Numbered from the stretch's first letter, positions 37,655-52,290 are shown. The stretch: 64,000 bases of DNA from Paracyclopina nana (GCA_019096065.1 JAGUCH010000009.1:3172001-3236000); one strand, 5' to 3'. The notes: generated from the sequence alone by a model not told the origin. Program-made: numbers and translations.

Positions 37655-40600
37655 ATGGAGTCAGAGTTGGACATAATTTTGAATTCCACCCCAGAAAAGG
37701 AAAACATAAAAAACGGTGAAGAAACGTCCTTACCAACGCCTCCGTCGATTCCTCACCTGAACGGCTGGAGCGAACTTGTTAATCCCCTCAACGAAGATGA
37801 GCCAAAATACGCGCAAGTGGTGAGAAGTCAAGCGAAAAAAAATGCATTTGAAGTCAATTTGACGAAATGCGACGGGTGAGTTTTGCCCTTACGATTTGAC
37901 GAATATTTTTTTATTTATGTGCTGCTCTGCCAAAAAATGTGATAATTTAATACCATGCAATAATATGATGCTGTACTCAATGACGTTTATGGGAAGCAGT
38001 TCAAGTGTCTAAGGGGTCTATTGGAAAATGAGGTAGCTAGTTATTGCCTGGCTTCAATCATGACAACAGTGCATCGCAGATTAAGCTTGAATTCCATAGA
38101 GTTGAACCAGTATTTATCACTCGATGATGATTACATCGAGCCACCTTCTTTCACCATTTTAATGCATCGGAGAAATGCACTTGCTCCATGCAGCAGCAGC
38201 GTCTCATCTGAAAAGCTGTAACAAATTAGGGTCGATAATATAGCTAATTAACATGAGATCGACTCATTTTAGGGAGGATGACGATGACAACGATGTTTCA
38301 GAAATGCCAAATGCCAATCAACCATTTTTACCAAAGGCAACCACAAATGGCTCTTCAGTGGTGATGACTTCGGCGAATGGGGACGCTGACACGCTTCAAG
38401 TGATCTCTCATGCTGCATCAGTAATGTCCGAAAGCCACCCAATGAGCGTAGGTAGCGGCAGGAGAAAAGTACGCATCCCCGATGATGATTTCAACAACAC
38501 AATGGCGCATCGTCAACGCATGTAAGCTCCGTATCTACATACATTATCGTACACTATATATGTATCGAAAATGTTTTCCGGCACGAGATAGCTTGTAGTA
38601 AGTAGCCTTAGAAGTTGTAATCAAAATGTCAATCAGGAGCAACAAGGTCGTTTAGTTGAACTCTTAAAGTTTCATCCAGCCAGTTTCATCCAGCTGAAAA
38701 AAATTAACTAGCCAACTTTCGCCTCAAAATGGATGGATGCTTTTTTTGGTGTATGGGATCAGGGAAAAGGATATATTTCCTTGTAGGGCATATGGGCAAG
38801 AAAAATGCATCAATTAAATATGTTTTGGGATTTTGTACATGTAAAAGGTGACTTGTATCTTTTTTCGTTGACACATGCTATTCTAATTAAAGCTGCGTGC
38901 TATCGTCATCATTGATAAATGGTCCTTTTTGCTTTGGCGCACATTTCCAGTTTCTACTACTGGACTAAATCTTGGAAACACAGTGAGAGCACGTTCTACC
39001 TTGCGCGTAAGTGCAACTCTATAGAATGACATGTTAAAAACGAAGCGTTTGCCTCAGTTGGTCTCTGCCTTTGATCAGTACTCGAGCTCAAACTACTTAA
39101 CTTCATTGAAGTGCAGACTATGAAGCTAGAAAGACACTTATTTGCAAAAGCTAGAAACAATCACAAAATCATCCACATGATTAACACGTTTTCCAACAAG
39201 AATGTGCCAAGGCATCCCTCCATCACTGGGGAGATGAGTACCATAACTACTATTGAGGGGTTGGAGGAAAACACCGAGGAAAATGACTCCTCAAGTCATA
39301 TGGACAATAAATGGGGGAAAGGATTGGGGTAATGAATCATCTCAAGGACACGCATGCGTGTTTTCCCCTTGAAATAAAGTACAACTGCACAATCATCACA
39401 ATCAGTTGCTACAACTCTAAATGCCTCGCGTTGCAATCAACCATGATACACTTTTTTCTAATGATTTTTTAAAAACTTTTTTCCTTTTTTAGAGATTCCA
39501 TTCAAGGCATTTGCTCTGCTTTGTACTGCAAAATTCTCATCATTCTTGGGTTGGCCTTCCCCATGGCTGAGGTCATTTCGGACTATGTACCTCGAGGTTA
39601 TTACCAGCTATTCTACGTCTACCTCTTCCTTGGTAGCCTCTTCTTTTTACTCGCCATTTATGTCGACTTGTGGAAGACTCAGGCCAAATGGAGCATTGCT
39701 AAGAAGAAACGGGCTCAGAATAACGATGGCAATGGCTCAGGGAGTGAGTCTGACTACTTTGATGGCAACACAAAATTACCCAGACCACGTGTGCATTACG
39801 GCTCATTTTACTTGAGGCTTGGAGCAGTCTGTAAGTTTTATTCAATATAGTACGCACATGCAGTTAATTGAATATTGCATGTAAATTGACAGTGTTCGGG
39901 ATCGGTAGCATGATTTATTCTGGTATCGAAATTGGCATGTTTTTCGAGCTCAACATGGACAAGACTGCCAACTGCCACAACCTGTTTTCCGTCATCAGGC
40001 CATCCTTGCAAATGATCTTTGTCTTTGTGCAAATGTATTTCATTTTTCTCAACCAAAAGATGAATATCTACAAGAACAAGCTCATGTCCAGATTTGGCCT
40101 CATGCACATGATTGCCACCAACCTGTGCACCTGGTTGAACGTGCTGATCCTGGAGACCAGCCATAGCATTATGCACGCTCTTCGTGAGCACGATGATGCT
40201 CACGCAGCTGCCTTCAATGGAACTGACCATTCTGAGTTCCATGACAGCCTTCACGAGCTGGAAATCCACAATGGGGAAATCCATGATGATTCCCATGATG
40301 CTGACAACTCGAGTGATTTCTCCTTCGATCCTCATATGTTTGACATCAGTCACATGGTCAGCATTTGTCAGCGTAACGATAACATCATGAGCAAGTAAGT
40401 TTTGAGTAAATATTTGAGTATATATTGACAGATGATAATTAAAATTATTTCCATCGCAGACTACTCACGAATTCAGCGCCTTTTTTGTTCCCTTGTACCA
40501 TTGAGTACAGTCTGATTTGTGCAGCGGTGCTTTTCGTCATGTGGAAAAATATCCGTGATGAGCACGAGCATTACAAGCATCAGAAACGAAGGCAAAAAAT

Positions 40601-41504
40601 CACGAGGTCCCTGCACGTGACGCTCAACGCAACTTCCAACCGCTCATCTGATCCGGATTCCATGGATGATGATTCCAGATCTGCTCACCATTACTCAGTG
40701 GATTGCACCCATGCCAATTCTGGATTGTTCACTGGCATTTTTGTTATGGTCATTGTCATCATTTCGCTCATTGTCTTCTTCGTCCTCATCACCTCCAATG
40801 ACGACGGCCTGTTCAATGTGGGCATCATGGTGGCATCTTTGACTGAACTGAGCTTATATGTCATTACAACAGTGGCTGTGCTAATTGGAATGTGCCAAGT
40901 GAGATACTACATCGATATATAATTACATGCCAAAGACATGATTGTTTTTAGGTCAATCAACTTTGGTATGATAACTCAAGCAAACTGGAACTCGATAATT
41001 TGCTTCTGGTTGTGGCTCAAACTGGGGTTTATATCTACTCAGCGTTTTGCATAATTGGATCATTTTTCAATCTTGAGGAGCACCCCTTGAACTTTTTTGC
41101 CTCATTGGCCACTCTGGTCCAGACAACGCTTCAAACTGTCTTCATTTTGGATGCCTCGAGTCGCTATGCAAGGAACAAGGAGCAAGTGAAGGACAAACCT
41201 GGCAGAGAAATTGTCACTTTTTTGCTTGTCTGCAACCTGGCCATGTGGACTATTCTCTCTTTGGAAACGAACAGGGCTGATGTGCATCCCATTCAGGTAA
41301 TTTTTTCCATTCATATATGCATGCTTGGATAATTGATCCATTATTTTTCAGATTGATTTTTATGGTGGAACATGGGCTTGGCCAATCATCACTCACGTTT
41401 CCATGCCACTTGCCATTTTCTACCGATTCCATTCAACAGTTTGCCTATGCGAAATTTGGAAGAAGACTTTCAAGTTCAAATCTCAATGCAGGACTTTTGC
41501 TTGA
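37655..41504 (+). CDS. Otopetrin proton channel, OtopLa-like
   Basis: Multi-pass plasma-membrane proton channel; Drosophila OtopLa mediates acid sensing in taste cells. Ten exons in consistent phase: 37655..37875, 38014..38217, 38273..38521, 38951..39006, 39079..39328, 39493..39830, 39893..40394, 40460..40898, 40952..41296 and 41352..41504, up to 918 residues. The N-terminal cytoplasmic part is weakly conserved. From exon 6 the match to OtopLa is strong: YCKILIILGLAFPMAEVIS, HYGSFYLRLGAV, MIYSGIEIGMFFELN, QMYFIFLNQKMNIYKNK, RFGLMHMIATNLCTWLNVL, SAPFLFPCTIEYSLICAAVL and HHYSVDCTHANSGLFTGIF. It continues with FILDASSRYARNKEQVKDK, GREIVTFLLVCNLAMW, HPIQIDFYGGTWAWPIITHV and FYRFHSTVCLCEIWK. Exon 2 (204 nt, phase 2 to 2) can be skipped without changing frame, so it may be a cassette exon; its support is weaker than the rest. 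Confidence 0.92.
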
Positions 41505-41729
41505 TTTTCCCTCCTGGTGAAGAAAGAAAAATCCAACGATGACAACAGGAAACGGCTTGAAGAATTTTTCCATACTGAACAGATACCAATTGAAACATAT
41601 TTAAAACGCGAATAAACCTTCTCATGCATATCGGGCATTTTCACAAATGATTTGACTCCTTCAGAACTGATATAGTCAACAAGCGCTAACTGGCCAATAT
41701 TTTGTTTACAAAACGGCGGAAATGCCGAA

Positions 41730-43094
41730 ATGGAGGGGAGTGAGCGCCAGCGAGCCATTATTCAACTAAAAAGCCTATTGAAGGCTTTTCCAGCAGGAAT
41801 TCCAATAACGGAATTGAACCACGTTTTCTCTCGCAAGTTTGGATATTGCTTAGATCCTCCAAGCTTGGGCTTTTTTACTCTCAGGGCCTTTATTAGCCAT
41901 GTACAAGCAAAGAAGATATTTGATGTTGAAGAAGGGTGCTTAATTGAAAGAAGTTGCCCTATTTTGGAGTCAACTAGGATAGAAGATGATCATGGCAGTG
42001 GGGAGCTTACAAGACAATTATCTTGCCTTGATGTTGAGCCCATTCTGCCAATTGGGACTGATTCATCTCTCAATAGCTATGACTGCCTGGGAAAAGGAGA
42101 GCATATTCCACAAATGAATTTGTCTCGTCCTCTCTGCAAAGGGGATCTTCTCAATGTGAGGATTTTGTATGTAAGCTTGCCAGATCAGTTCAGTTTTAGG
42201 CTGATCTATCAAGATGGTGAGAACAATGTCTGGACCTGATAACCTGATAACCACTATTGAGAGAAAAAACCAGAATATTTTGTCTTGTAGGTTCGGATTT
42301 GATTTCAGAAGATCAAGTTTTGCCCAGTATGACCAGTTTTACCCAGGAGATGACACAATTTTACGAGCACAGCAAAAACAAGCCAGGGTTGCAAATAAGT
42401 GAAGAGTTGGATGCACCTATTGAAGGTTGGACGGTAGCTTGTCCCTATACAAGCTCACGAACAGGAAACGTAGAATGGCGAAGAGCCATTGTGGTGGAAC
42501 GGGTCAATACCTATGATGAGTATGATATTTTTTTCTTGGATCATGGTTTCTTTGCAACTGCCAATCTTGAGCAAATGAAGAGACTGCACCGACATTTTTC
42601 CCTCCCTCCAAGCCAATGCTTAAATGGAATTTTAGCAGGGATAATGCCTTATAAAGTTGGCACTTCATGGGGAACAAGTGAAGGTCATTGCTTCCAAAAG
42701 TTCGCAAAAAATTGCAAGAAAAGTGCTTGCATTGCCCTTGTCACTGAACATGTTGAGGTACTTGTTGTTGCAACTTTCAAAGAAGTCATATTAACATTGA
42801 ATATTTTTAGCAACCTATATCGCAAAGCTTAAAGCTGTTGCTTGTGAATCCGGCTGGATATGCCAAAGAAGAAGACCTCAAAAATGCCTGTGTTAATTTT
42901 GAACTGCTTCAAAAAGGCCTTGCTAAATTTGACGCAAAGAGGTAATTTTAAATAATTGCTATTTTAAGATGTATATATGTTTAGTACAATTGATTTATAG
43001 TGGTGACGCTGTGCTTGAAATTTGGTTCTCAAACGCAACACAATTAGAAGAAAGGAAAAGAGACCTACTACGTAAATTGAAATCAGCTTGTTAA
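41730..43094 (+). CDS. LOTUS-Tudor protein, Tejas/TDRD5-like
   Basis: Probable germline granule protein of the piRNA pathway. Four exons: 41730..42216, 42291..42757, 42811..42941 and 43001..43094, phases consistent, 392 residues. Residues about 5-75 form a LOTUS (OST-HTH) domain (RAIIQLKSLLKAFPAGIPIT, then ELNHVFSRKFGY... LRAFISHV), the module that binds Vasa-type helicases. The second half holds one extended Tudor domain (WRRAIVVERVNTYDEYDIFF, then LDHGFFATANLEQMKRL). The Tudor core reads LDHG where classical domains read VDYG, so one wall of the methyl-arginine cage may be altered. One LOTUS plus one Tudor is the architecture of Drosophila Tejas (longer) and part of TDRD5/TDRD7. It starts 225 bp after the otopetrin stop, on the same strand. 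The orthologue is inferred from architecture only. Confidence 0.8.
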
Positions 43095-43742
43095 AAAGTG
43101 TCAACTATGAAACTGTTCAAACCTCTCTGCAGAATCAGATAGCTTTTAATCAAGACAACTATACCAGTCTAGCAAGTACATAGGCGGCGTATTAAAATGG
43201 TTCAATTTCCGAAACAGATTTAGTCGCACTATTTTAACGGCCAAAATCTTGCTACATTTGTGCTCTTAGTTATTGATATGCTATAAGAACAAGTTTTTTA
43301 ATAGAGTTGTTTAAATTGTTTCATTACGCAGAAAATAGGATGTAAAGAAACGTAATTGTTGTTGTAAATAAAAGCATAGCAATGAAACTGTTCCCTAATG
43401 ACAGGAAAACGCACTACTAAATGTAACTAATATTTTCTATTGACTTTTAATACGAAAACTCCATCATTACAACATTTTCAAATTATTGTAAGCTCTTTCA
43501 ATTCATAATTTGATTTAATCTTAAAATCATTGTAGGATTAACAAGAACAATTTTAAATTGGCATATTTTTTAGAACAGAAGACGAGTAGAAACGATTTAT
43601 GTAAGAATTATGCACTGAGTGGGTATGGCCAGGAAAAAGAATCTGCCGTTATGCGCTGTGGCTTGCAGCTAGTGAGCCTGGACATGCAGCTCAGGTTGGA
43701 AAAATTTCACCTGGAACTTTAGTTACACAAGAGAGATTCAAG
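43095..43742. other. Intergenic: Tudor-gene 3' UTR and DHCR24 promoter
   Basis: AT-rich. An AATAAA-type signal (AAATAAAAGC, about 43367) could end the upstream transcript. A small GC-richer patch at 43620-43740 precedes the DHCR24 ATG. I see nothing else. Confidence 0.35.
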
Positions 43743-45502
43743 ATGGTCTCTTGCGTGGAATTCATTGTGAGCCAAAGGTGGCTTTTTGCCATTTTTCTCC
43801 TTCCCATTTCGTTTTGCTATGACGTCTATTGGTATCTGCGATCCAAAGTGGTCCTTTTTATGGGATCAGCTCCGCGTAAGCACAAGGAACGCGTGGAGTT
43901 TGTGCAGAAGCAAGTCAAAGATTGGCAGACGATTGGCAATGGAAGGAAAATGTGCACAGCAAGACCAACATGGATGTCAATCACCCAGCAACGAATCACC
44001 TACAAGGACAAGGCTTACCAAGTCCAGGTGCAATCCTATCCTGAGCATGATGAGATCATTTAATAATTCATTTTCACATTCTATAGATCCCTCTTATGGA
44101 TATCCTGAATATTGATGAGAAAAATCGGACCGTTCGATGTGAGCCTTTGGTCACTGTGCAAAGGCTGGTTGAGGCCTTGACTCCGCATGGATGGATTGTT
44201 CCAATTGTGCCAGAAATTGGCGACTTGACAGTTGGTGGGCTTGTCATGGGCGGTGGCATTGAGTCGACCTCACATAAATATGGCCTCTGGCAAAACATCT
44301 GCATGAGCTATGAAATGGTGCTGGCTGATGGAACATTGACGACCTGCAGTCGAGAGGAGAACTCTGACCTGTTCTATGCTGTTCCATGGTCCTATGGAAC
44401 TTTAGGATTTTTGACAGCCGTTGACCTCATGATTGTTCCCTATAAGCCGTACATCAAGCTCATCTATGAGCCCACTTACAGCCTGGATGAAACTATGGAA
44501 GTTTTTGCCAGGGAAACCAAAAAGGACATCACCAAGGTATATTGCCTTTGCAAAAATCAGTAAAGAAAGCATTATAAAAACATGATTGGCTTAGCTCAAT
44601 GTTGTTGACCAAACTGACAATGATTCGGTGGAAGGAATCATGTTCACCAAGGATAAGGGAGTCATCATGACAGGTGCCTTCACTGACACCTATGAGTCCG
44701 GAAAATTGAATCGAATGGGACTGTGGTATAAGCCTTGGTTCTACAAGGTAAGGCTGAAATGAAATTTAAAATTGGTATGTATAGCCACATTTTTTCATTC
44801 TTTTTAAGCATGTGGAAACTTTTTTGAAAAAAGGCCGTCGTGTGGAGTACATTCCAACCATTGACTTTTTGTTCAGGCACAACAAGCCTTTCTATTGGCT
44901 GACCCACATTTGGGTGCCTTTTGGCCACAACATCATCTTCAGATGGCTCTTTGGCTGGCTCCTCCCATACAACTTTGGTCTGCTCAAGAGGATTCGCGAA
45001 GCTTGCATTCCGGAGGAGGCCACCAACAATTTTGTCCTCCAAGATTTTGGCCTTCCTTTGAGACATTTGAAGAAAGGCATCGAATTTTATCACGACCAAG
45101 TGGATGTGTACCCACTGTGGCTGTGCCCTGCCAAGGCCTTTGACACTGGCCCTGTTCATGCAGTCAAGGATGAATCCAAAGATCCTATTCACGTTGATAT
45201 TGGCATTTATGGGTACTCACCAAAGCCCAACTTTGATGCCCACGATGCTTTGAGAAAAATGGAGAAATTCACTAGGGAACATGCGGGTTACCAAGTAATT
45301 GCTTCAACATATCGACTAATTGGCCAAGTTAACATTTATTTGTTAATTTCAGGGATTATATGCTGAGACTCTGATGACCAAAGAGGAGTTTATGGACATG
45401 TTTGATGGCTCTCACTATCTGAAAGTTCGCAAAAGCTTGCCTTTGTGCGAAGAGGCCTTTCCAGAAGTGTACGACAAGATCAGCAAATTGGGCCGCAAAT
45501 AA
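43743..45502 (+). CDS. DHCR24: Delta(24)-sterol reductase
   Basis: FAD- and NADPH-dependent ER enzyme that reduces the C24 double bond of sterols. Five exons, all joined in phase 0: 43743..44027, 44087..44536, 44595..44747, 44809..45294 and 45353..45502; 507 residues against 516 in human. An N-terminal membrane helix ([20 protein letters not shown]) precedes [20 protein letters not shown]. The FAD-binding (type 4) core reads [59 protein letters not shown] and [20 protein letters not shown]. The end ([12 protein letters not shown]... [15 protein letters not shown]) is clearly orthologous. Arthropods do not make cholesterol de novo; in insects this enzyme reduces desmosterol formed when plant sterols are dealkylated, so that role is the likely one here. 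Confidence 0.96.
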
Positions 45503-45882
45503 TACGTCAACTTTTTATTGTCTAATTTAAAGCATATTAAATAATCCCACGAGTGTTTACCACATAAAATAACTTAACAGACTAGAGTTGTTTTTGCAAA
45601 TCACGATGACTAATAATGATGAGCTAGGGACATTGAACAGTCAGTCACACACATATATATGCAATCGATACAAAACTTATTTTTCCATAGGAAATTGCTA
45701 AGGTCATTTTTCGAGAGGATTTTTGCTATCATTTTCTGAAAAACTAAACTCTTCCATAAAAAGGTTGCTATCGTCATTGCAGCTTTTGTTGGCTTGCATT
45801 CGTCAAAGCGGGAAATTGAGATTCTGAATGAATTTTCCATTATTATTAAGCAAAGTATTGCACGTCTGACTTGATTATAGGC
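45503..45882. other. Convergent 3' UTR region
   Basis: DHCR24 (plus) and the three-helix membrane protein gene (minus) end towards each other within 380 bp of AT-rich sequence. AATAAA-like signals appear (for example ATTAAATAATCC near 45536). Nothing else is visible. Confidence 0.4.
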
Positions 45883-46672
45883 TTAGCCTTTGGATTTTTT
45901 GCTGGTCGTCTGTTGATTGATGGCTTTGGCTGAGCCGTCTTTTTTCAGCTGATCCGGCTTCTTGTCCTCATCTTGGTCCTTTTCAACAATCACCTCAGTG
46001 ACCCCAGCAGCCATCAGACCAGGCGTGAGATAACTGAGCCGAAACAGCCCAATGATTCGACCTTATAATTATAGATAGCAAATTATGCGCATAGGATATA
46101 ACTGTTAGCTATACCTGGTGCCAGAAGAGGGGTATCTTCACTCTGGTAAATTATGGGACCAGTGATGTATGCATGGAGGATATTGACACAGAAAACGAAC
46201 ACTCGAAGCTGAATGAGTCGGTTGTACCTCTCGGATTCTTTGGAGGTCCACCAGGACACAATGCCCAAGGAGATATTGAACACTGCTGCCAATCCCTTTA
46301 TTATGCATATATAGGATCAATGAATAAACCAAAATTAAAGAAGAATCGGCTTACTTGAGCATAGGGAGTAAAGTGCTTCATCCACTCCCAATCAAAGCCA
46401 AACCACTTGCCAATGATTCGCATCATATCAGTGTCTTCAGTTTCAGGGTCATGTGGCACCAGGAAGGTCAGGCCGTGAATGACCAGAATGAAGGATGCCA
46501 CCACGTGGAAGTACCAAGGCTGAGTCTTCACCTCCTCCTCCTTGTCAGGTTTGTCGTTGGTCGAGTCCGAGTCCTTGTCAGCATTGTTTTCGTTCGAGTC
46601 GGACTTGCTCTTGTTGAGGTTGTTCGAGTACCTCAAATGGCACGTGCAGCCATGATATCTTACAGCCATCAT
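45883..46672 (-). CDS. Unrecognised protein with three predicted membrane helices
   Basis: Three exons, 46672..46355, 46295..46115 and 46061..45883, with agreeing phases (0, then 1), encode 225 residues. A charged N-terminus of about 50 residues, rich in N, D, K and S, is followed by WYFHVVASFILVIHGLTFLV (helix 1). Next come a short acidic loop, AAVFNISLGIVSWW (helix 2), LRVFVFCVNILHAYITGPII (helix 3) and a lysine-rich tail ending KKSKG. There is no signal peptide. I do not recognise the family; no catalytic motif is visible. The clean exon structure and hydrophobic pattern make it a likely real gene. The C-terminal lysines recall cytosolic ER-retrieval tails but do not fit KKxx exactly. Confidence 0.65.
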
Positions 46673-47544
46673 GGTGCTCCTGTTGTATTTTTCGACAGTG
46701 TAATTAAATATGAGATTCTTTGATTTCCAACAGAGCTTTATTCGAGTCGCTGCTGCTGATGCCTACTGCTGTTGCAGCCGATGCTCTCCCATTATGTGCT
46801 ACGTTGACGTTCTCTCTAGCTCATGTGTGTGCAGCAATTGTTGGTCACATATGGACACTAGCCTTACTCCCTATTCACAATTATACATGACTATTTGCGC
46901 ATATTCCAGTTTTAATCTAAGACTTTTAAGCGTGGTGAACAATCTTAAGATGGATAGTCGAAGAAAACCTTAATTTTTAATTCCTTTATCTCCAACACAA
47001 AATACAAGCTGATTTAAGAAATGAAAAAAAAAAATACTTTCTTAGAAATTGAAATGCAGCTCACCTCTATTAGGAATCAATTGAGTAGGCAACAAGGAAT
47101 TCTGCTTTAATGATAATTGGGACTTGGCCAAAATACTTCAGGGAATAGCTCTAGTTCTAGAATGTTACACGCTTGCTCTCAGGTTTTTCGGCCATGGCCG
47201 CCTTTGCGAGAGGCTGTCGCTGCAAGCTTATGGAATACCGTCAGCTGCAGCTTTCTACGATAGTGCTTCAAAGGCTTTCTCACACGATTCAAAGTAAAGC
47301 GGAGCGCAAATAACAAGAGCTTTATATGGTCGTACTTGTTTCTTTTTATTTCTCTCTGACAAGGTACTTTAAACGACTAATTTTCACAAGGTTTTTTTCT
47401 TCAAGAGCTTATTATTACAACACATCATACAAAAACGAATTAAGGAAAACCTTTTCTCTTTGATGAGGGAATTACACGGAATAATCATAGCATGAATGGG
47501 AGAGCTTGAGATCGGAAAAAGAAATAGCTAAAGCGGCGTTACAT
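46673..47544. other. Intergenic: promoter of membrane-protein gene and HSP90 3' UTR
   Basis: The left part should contain the 5' UTR of the minus-strand membrane-protein gene, and the right part (about 47340-47544) the HSP90 3' UTR. No coding exon is supported. Confidence 0.35.
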
Positions 47545-49931
<2,387 letters not shown>

Positions 49932-50022
49932 TCACGGATGAATTGGATATTAAGGGATTCACTGGCGGTTTACTCGCTTCGAGGTTTCGAAAAAGATTGA
50001 GCGTCAGCGATGCTGGTGCCGG

Positions 50023-50099
50023 TATTTATACACGCCATCGTATCCAGAGTTTTCGGCGGAAATGCAGCAAGAAAGCTTTGCGAAAATGCCAGAATGCTC
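50023..50099 (-). promoter_or_regulatory. HSP90 TATA box and proximal heat-shock element
   Basis: On the minus strand TATAAATA occupies 50030-50023, about 100 bp before the ATG, which puts transcription start near 49,995. About 50 bp further upstream a heat-shock-element-like array lies at 50099-50082, in which 5-bp units alternate: GAG-ca-TTC-tg-GCA-tt-TTC (two perfect, two one-off). This is the usual spacing for HSF-driven promoters. Confidence 0.65.
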
Positions 50100-50476
50100 C
50101 GTTATGTAATACATTAGAAGCATCTAGAAAACAAATTTAAACCCTTTCAAAATTAATGTTAATTACGAAACTGACATTTACACGATTAATTTAATTGATC
50201 TCATTAAAAAATCTAAGACTTCTTGGCTATTCTCAATTTTAGCAATTTTATTCCTCGGTAATTCTTAAAAACTCCCTTTTATCTAGATTGCTAAAAACTA
50301 CTTATTTATCATAAAAAACTTGACGCTTTTCATGAGTTTAAGTAATGCTGCATGTTTAAAGCCATAATCATGGATTATTAACGAGTTGAGCATATTTGGA
50401 ATTTTTGCGCAGAAAAAGTCCACTTTGCAACGCTGTGAGTCCTCGTGCTCCGATCTATAAACAGAATTCCAGGCTG

Positions 50477-50650
50477 TTCTAGATGGTTCTCGACGCGTTG
50501 GAGTGAGCGTCGCCGAACGGCAAAACATGCGCACAAACGCGTTATTGTAGTAAATGGAGCTTCTGCGCAGCTTCTCTCCTACGAAAGCTTGATGCGACGA
50601 CAACTTCCGCTCCCCGTTCAAATTCCATGCCGCGAAATTCTAGAATCTTC
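50477..50650 (-). promoter_or_regulatory. Distal heat-shock elements upstream of HSP90
   Basis: Two more arrays fit the HSF-binding rule of inverted NGAAN units. The first, at 50477-50494, reads TTC-ta-GAT-gg-TTC-tc-GAc. The second, at 50638-50650, is a perfect TTC-ta-GAA-tc-TTC. They lie 0.45-0.65 kb upstream of the HSP90 TATA box. Confidence 0.55.
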
Positions 50651-52056
50651 TCAACAATCCCGAGCGTTGCCCTTGGTAAAGAGGATTATTAAGAGAATTT
50701 TCGAGAAAAACTCTCCATTCGTGTAAATTGATATTGATTAATTAATAATTACTTGACTAAATGCTGCAAGGAAAACTATTTTTTTTCATAATTGGAGTAG
50801 CTTTTAACTAATACTGTTAGTGTGTTTGTAGCTCTAAAATATCTTAGATGCGTTTGAATATTCAATTTTTTAGCTAAGTTTAAAATATCCACCGCACTAA
50901 TAACAGCTTTAAATAAGCTGTAATTAGGGTTAAAACTTGAATCTTAATATTATTAAGGATTATAGCAACTCTTTCCAAATGGCGACGCTTAGCTGTGTAG
51001 GATAGAGCCATTGGAACATTAGTAGGCATATGGAGCGATAATTATTTGTGCTGGAGAATATTTTCAAATAAATGTAAGCGTGCGTTAATTATATTGTGCA
51101 TAACGTTACAAGACACCTTGCGCAAACTTTAAAATTGTGACTTCCTAATTAGAAAGGTACCTTTACCGTGAAGGTTTGAGCTTTGCGAAGTGCGCCATAT
51201 GCAGCCTGAAGAATGTCAATATTCTTTATTTAATATTTTCTAGCATAACTTTTATCTTTGCTGCCACATCACAAGGTAGGTAGCGTGATGCAATTTTCAA
51301 GTGGAATTTCTGATATGTTTCATCCTCAGAATGTTCATGGTAATTTGGTCATTTTAATCTACGACTTTCAAGCATAAGAATAGCTTTGGAGAATTGATCA
51401 CAGCGCGCAGCGATAGCTAAATCAGTTGATTTTTATGCGTTGCACTCTACAAAAATTACACTACATGCTTGGCCCGTAAAATCAGTTCGCTGCCGTATTT
51501 GATGAGAGCAATGCATCATTATTGCACGTACCGGTACGTATTCTAGCGGCGTTGTTGAGAGGTTTTGGCCTGTGTCGAGTTAAATATTGCGCTGCAGCCG
51601 ATTTAAAAATTAACTTTGCTCAAAATGCTTTTGAATGCCAAGCCTGCCTGGTTCAAATAAAAAAAATAAGTCATGCACATGGTATAACTTCGATTAATCT
51701 GCATATTTTGGAGAAGCTGCTGGCAGGGACCATGCTATAATTATGAGTAATGTGCCTATGCTACGCTGATTTTTGTTGTTAGAAAAAGGTCGTGGGCAAG
51801 TAAGCCTCCAAGCGAGAAAAGTTACATTCAAATGTGCTTCAAATGAATTTCAGATGAAATGCGTCTAGAAATTTGATGATGTCACTAAATATTGGATGAA
51901 TCTTTAAAGGAAAATTGACGTGGCCATTTATGACTCCTAATAGCAAAGAGCATGATAATTATTTATTTCGAGCTGGGGGACGTAAAGTAGGGTCATAAAA
52001 TAGCTGAGTGAGGATTTTAAAATGGGAAAACTCGCGTACAGCTTTAATAGCCCGAG

Positions 52057-52290
52057 CCTGCGAGGACTGTAATTGTACGAGTGTTTTTCCATTTTAAAAT
52101 GCGAGATCCGAGGGTTCAGATCCCAGTCATGCCTAAACTTTTTTTGATTTCTTTATCTGGCTTAAATTATGGTAAAGTCCTATGCATAGCTTGCAATATT
52201 CATGATGTGGTTAGAGTATTGAAATGCTGATCCAACTGTTTGAGGTTTGAATCTAGGATGATCCTCTCTTTTTTCTAACTTCTTTGAAAT
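52057..52290 (+). repeat. Decayed tRNA-like sequences, possibly a tRNA-derived SINE
   Basis: Two stretches carry a B-box-like sequence followed by a T run: GGTTCAGATCC at 52116-52126 with TTTTTTT soon after, and GGTTTGAATC at about 52244 with TTTTTT after it. The second is preceded by GTGGTTAGAGTATT, which resembles a tRNA D arm, and by a partial anticodon stem-loop (TTGAA...TCCAA). The T stem and acceptor stem do not pair, so this is not a working tRNA gene. The sequence CCTGCGAGGACTG also occurs twice, at about 52058 and 52475. Confidence 0.35.

Noticed and set aside
52195-52290. Functional tRNA gene
   Set aside because: D-arm and B-box look right, but the T stem and acceptor stem cannot pair.
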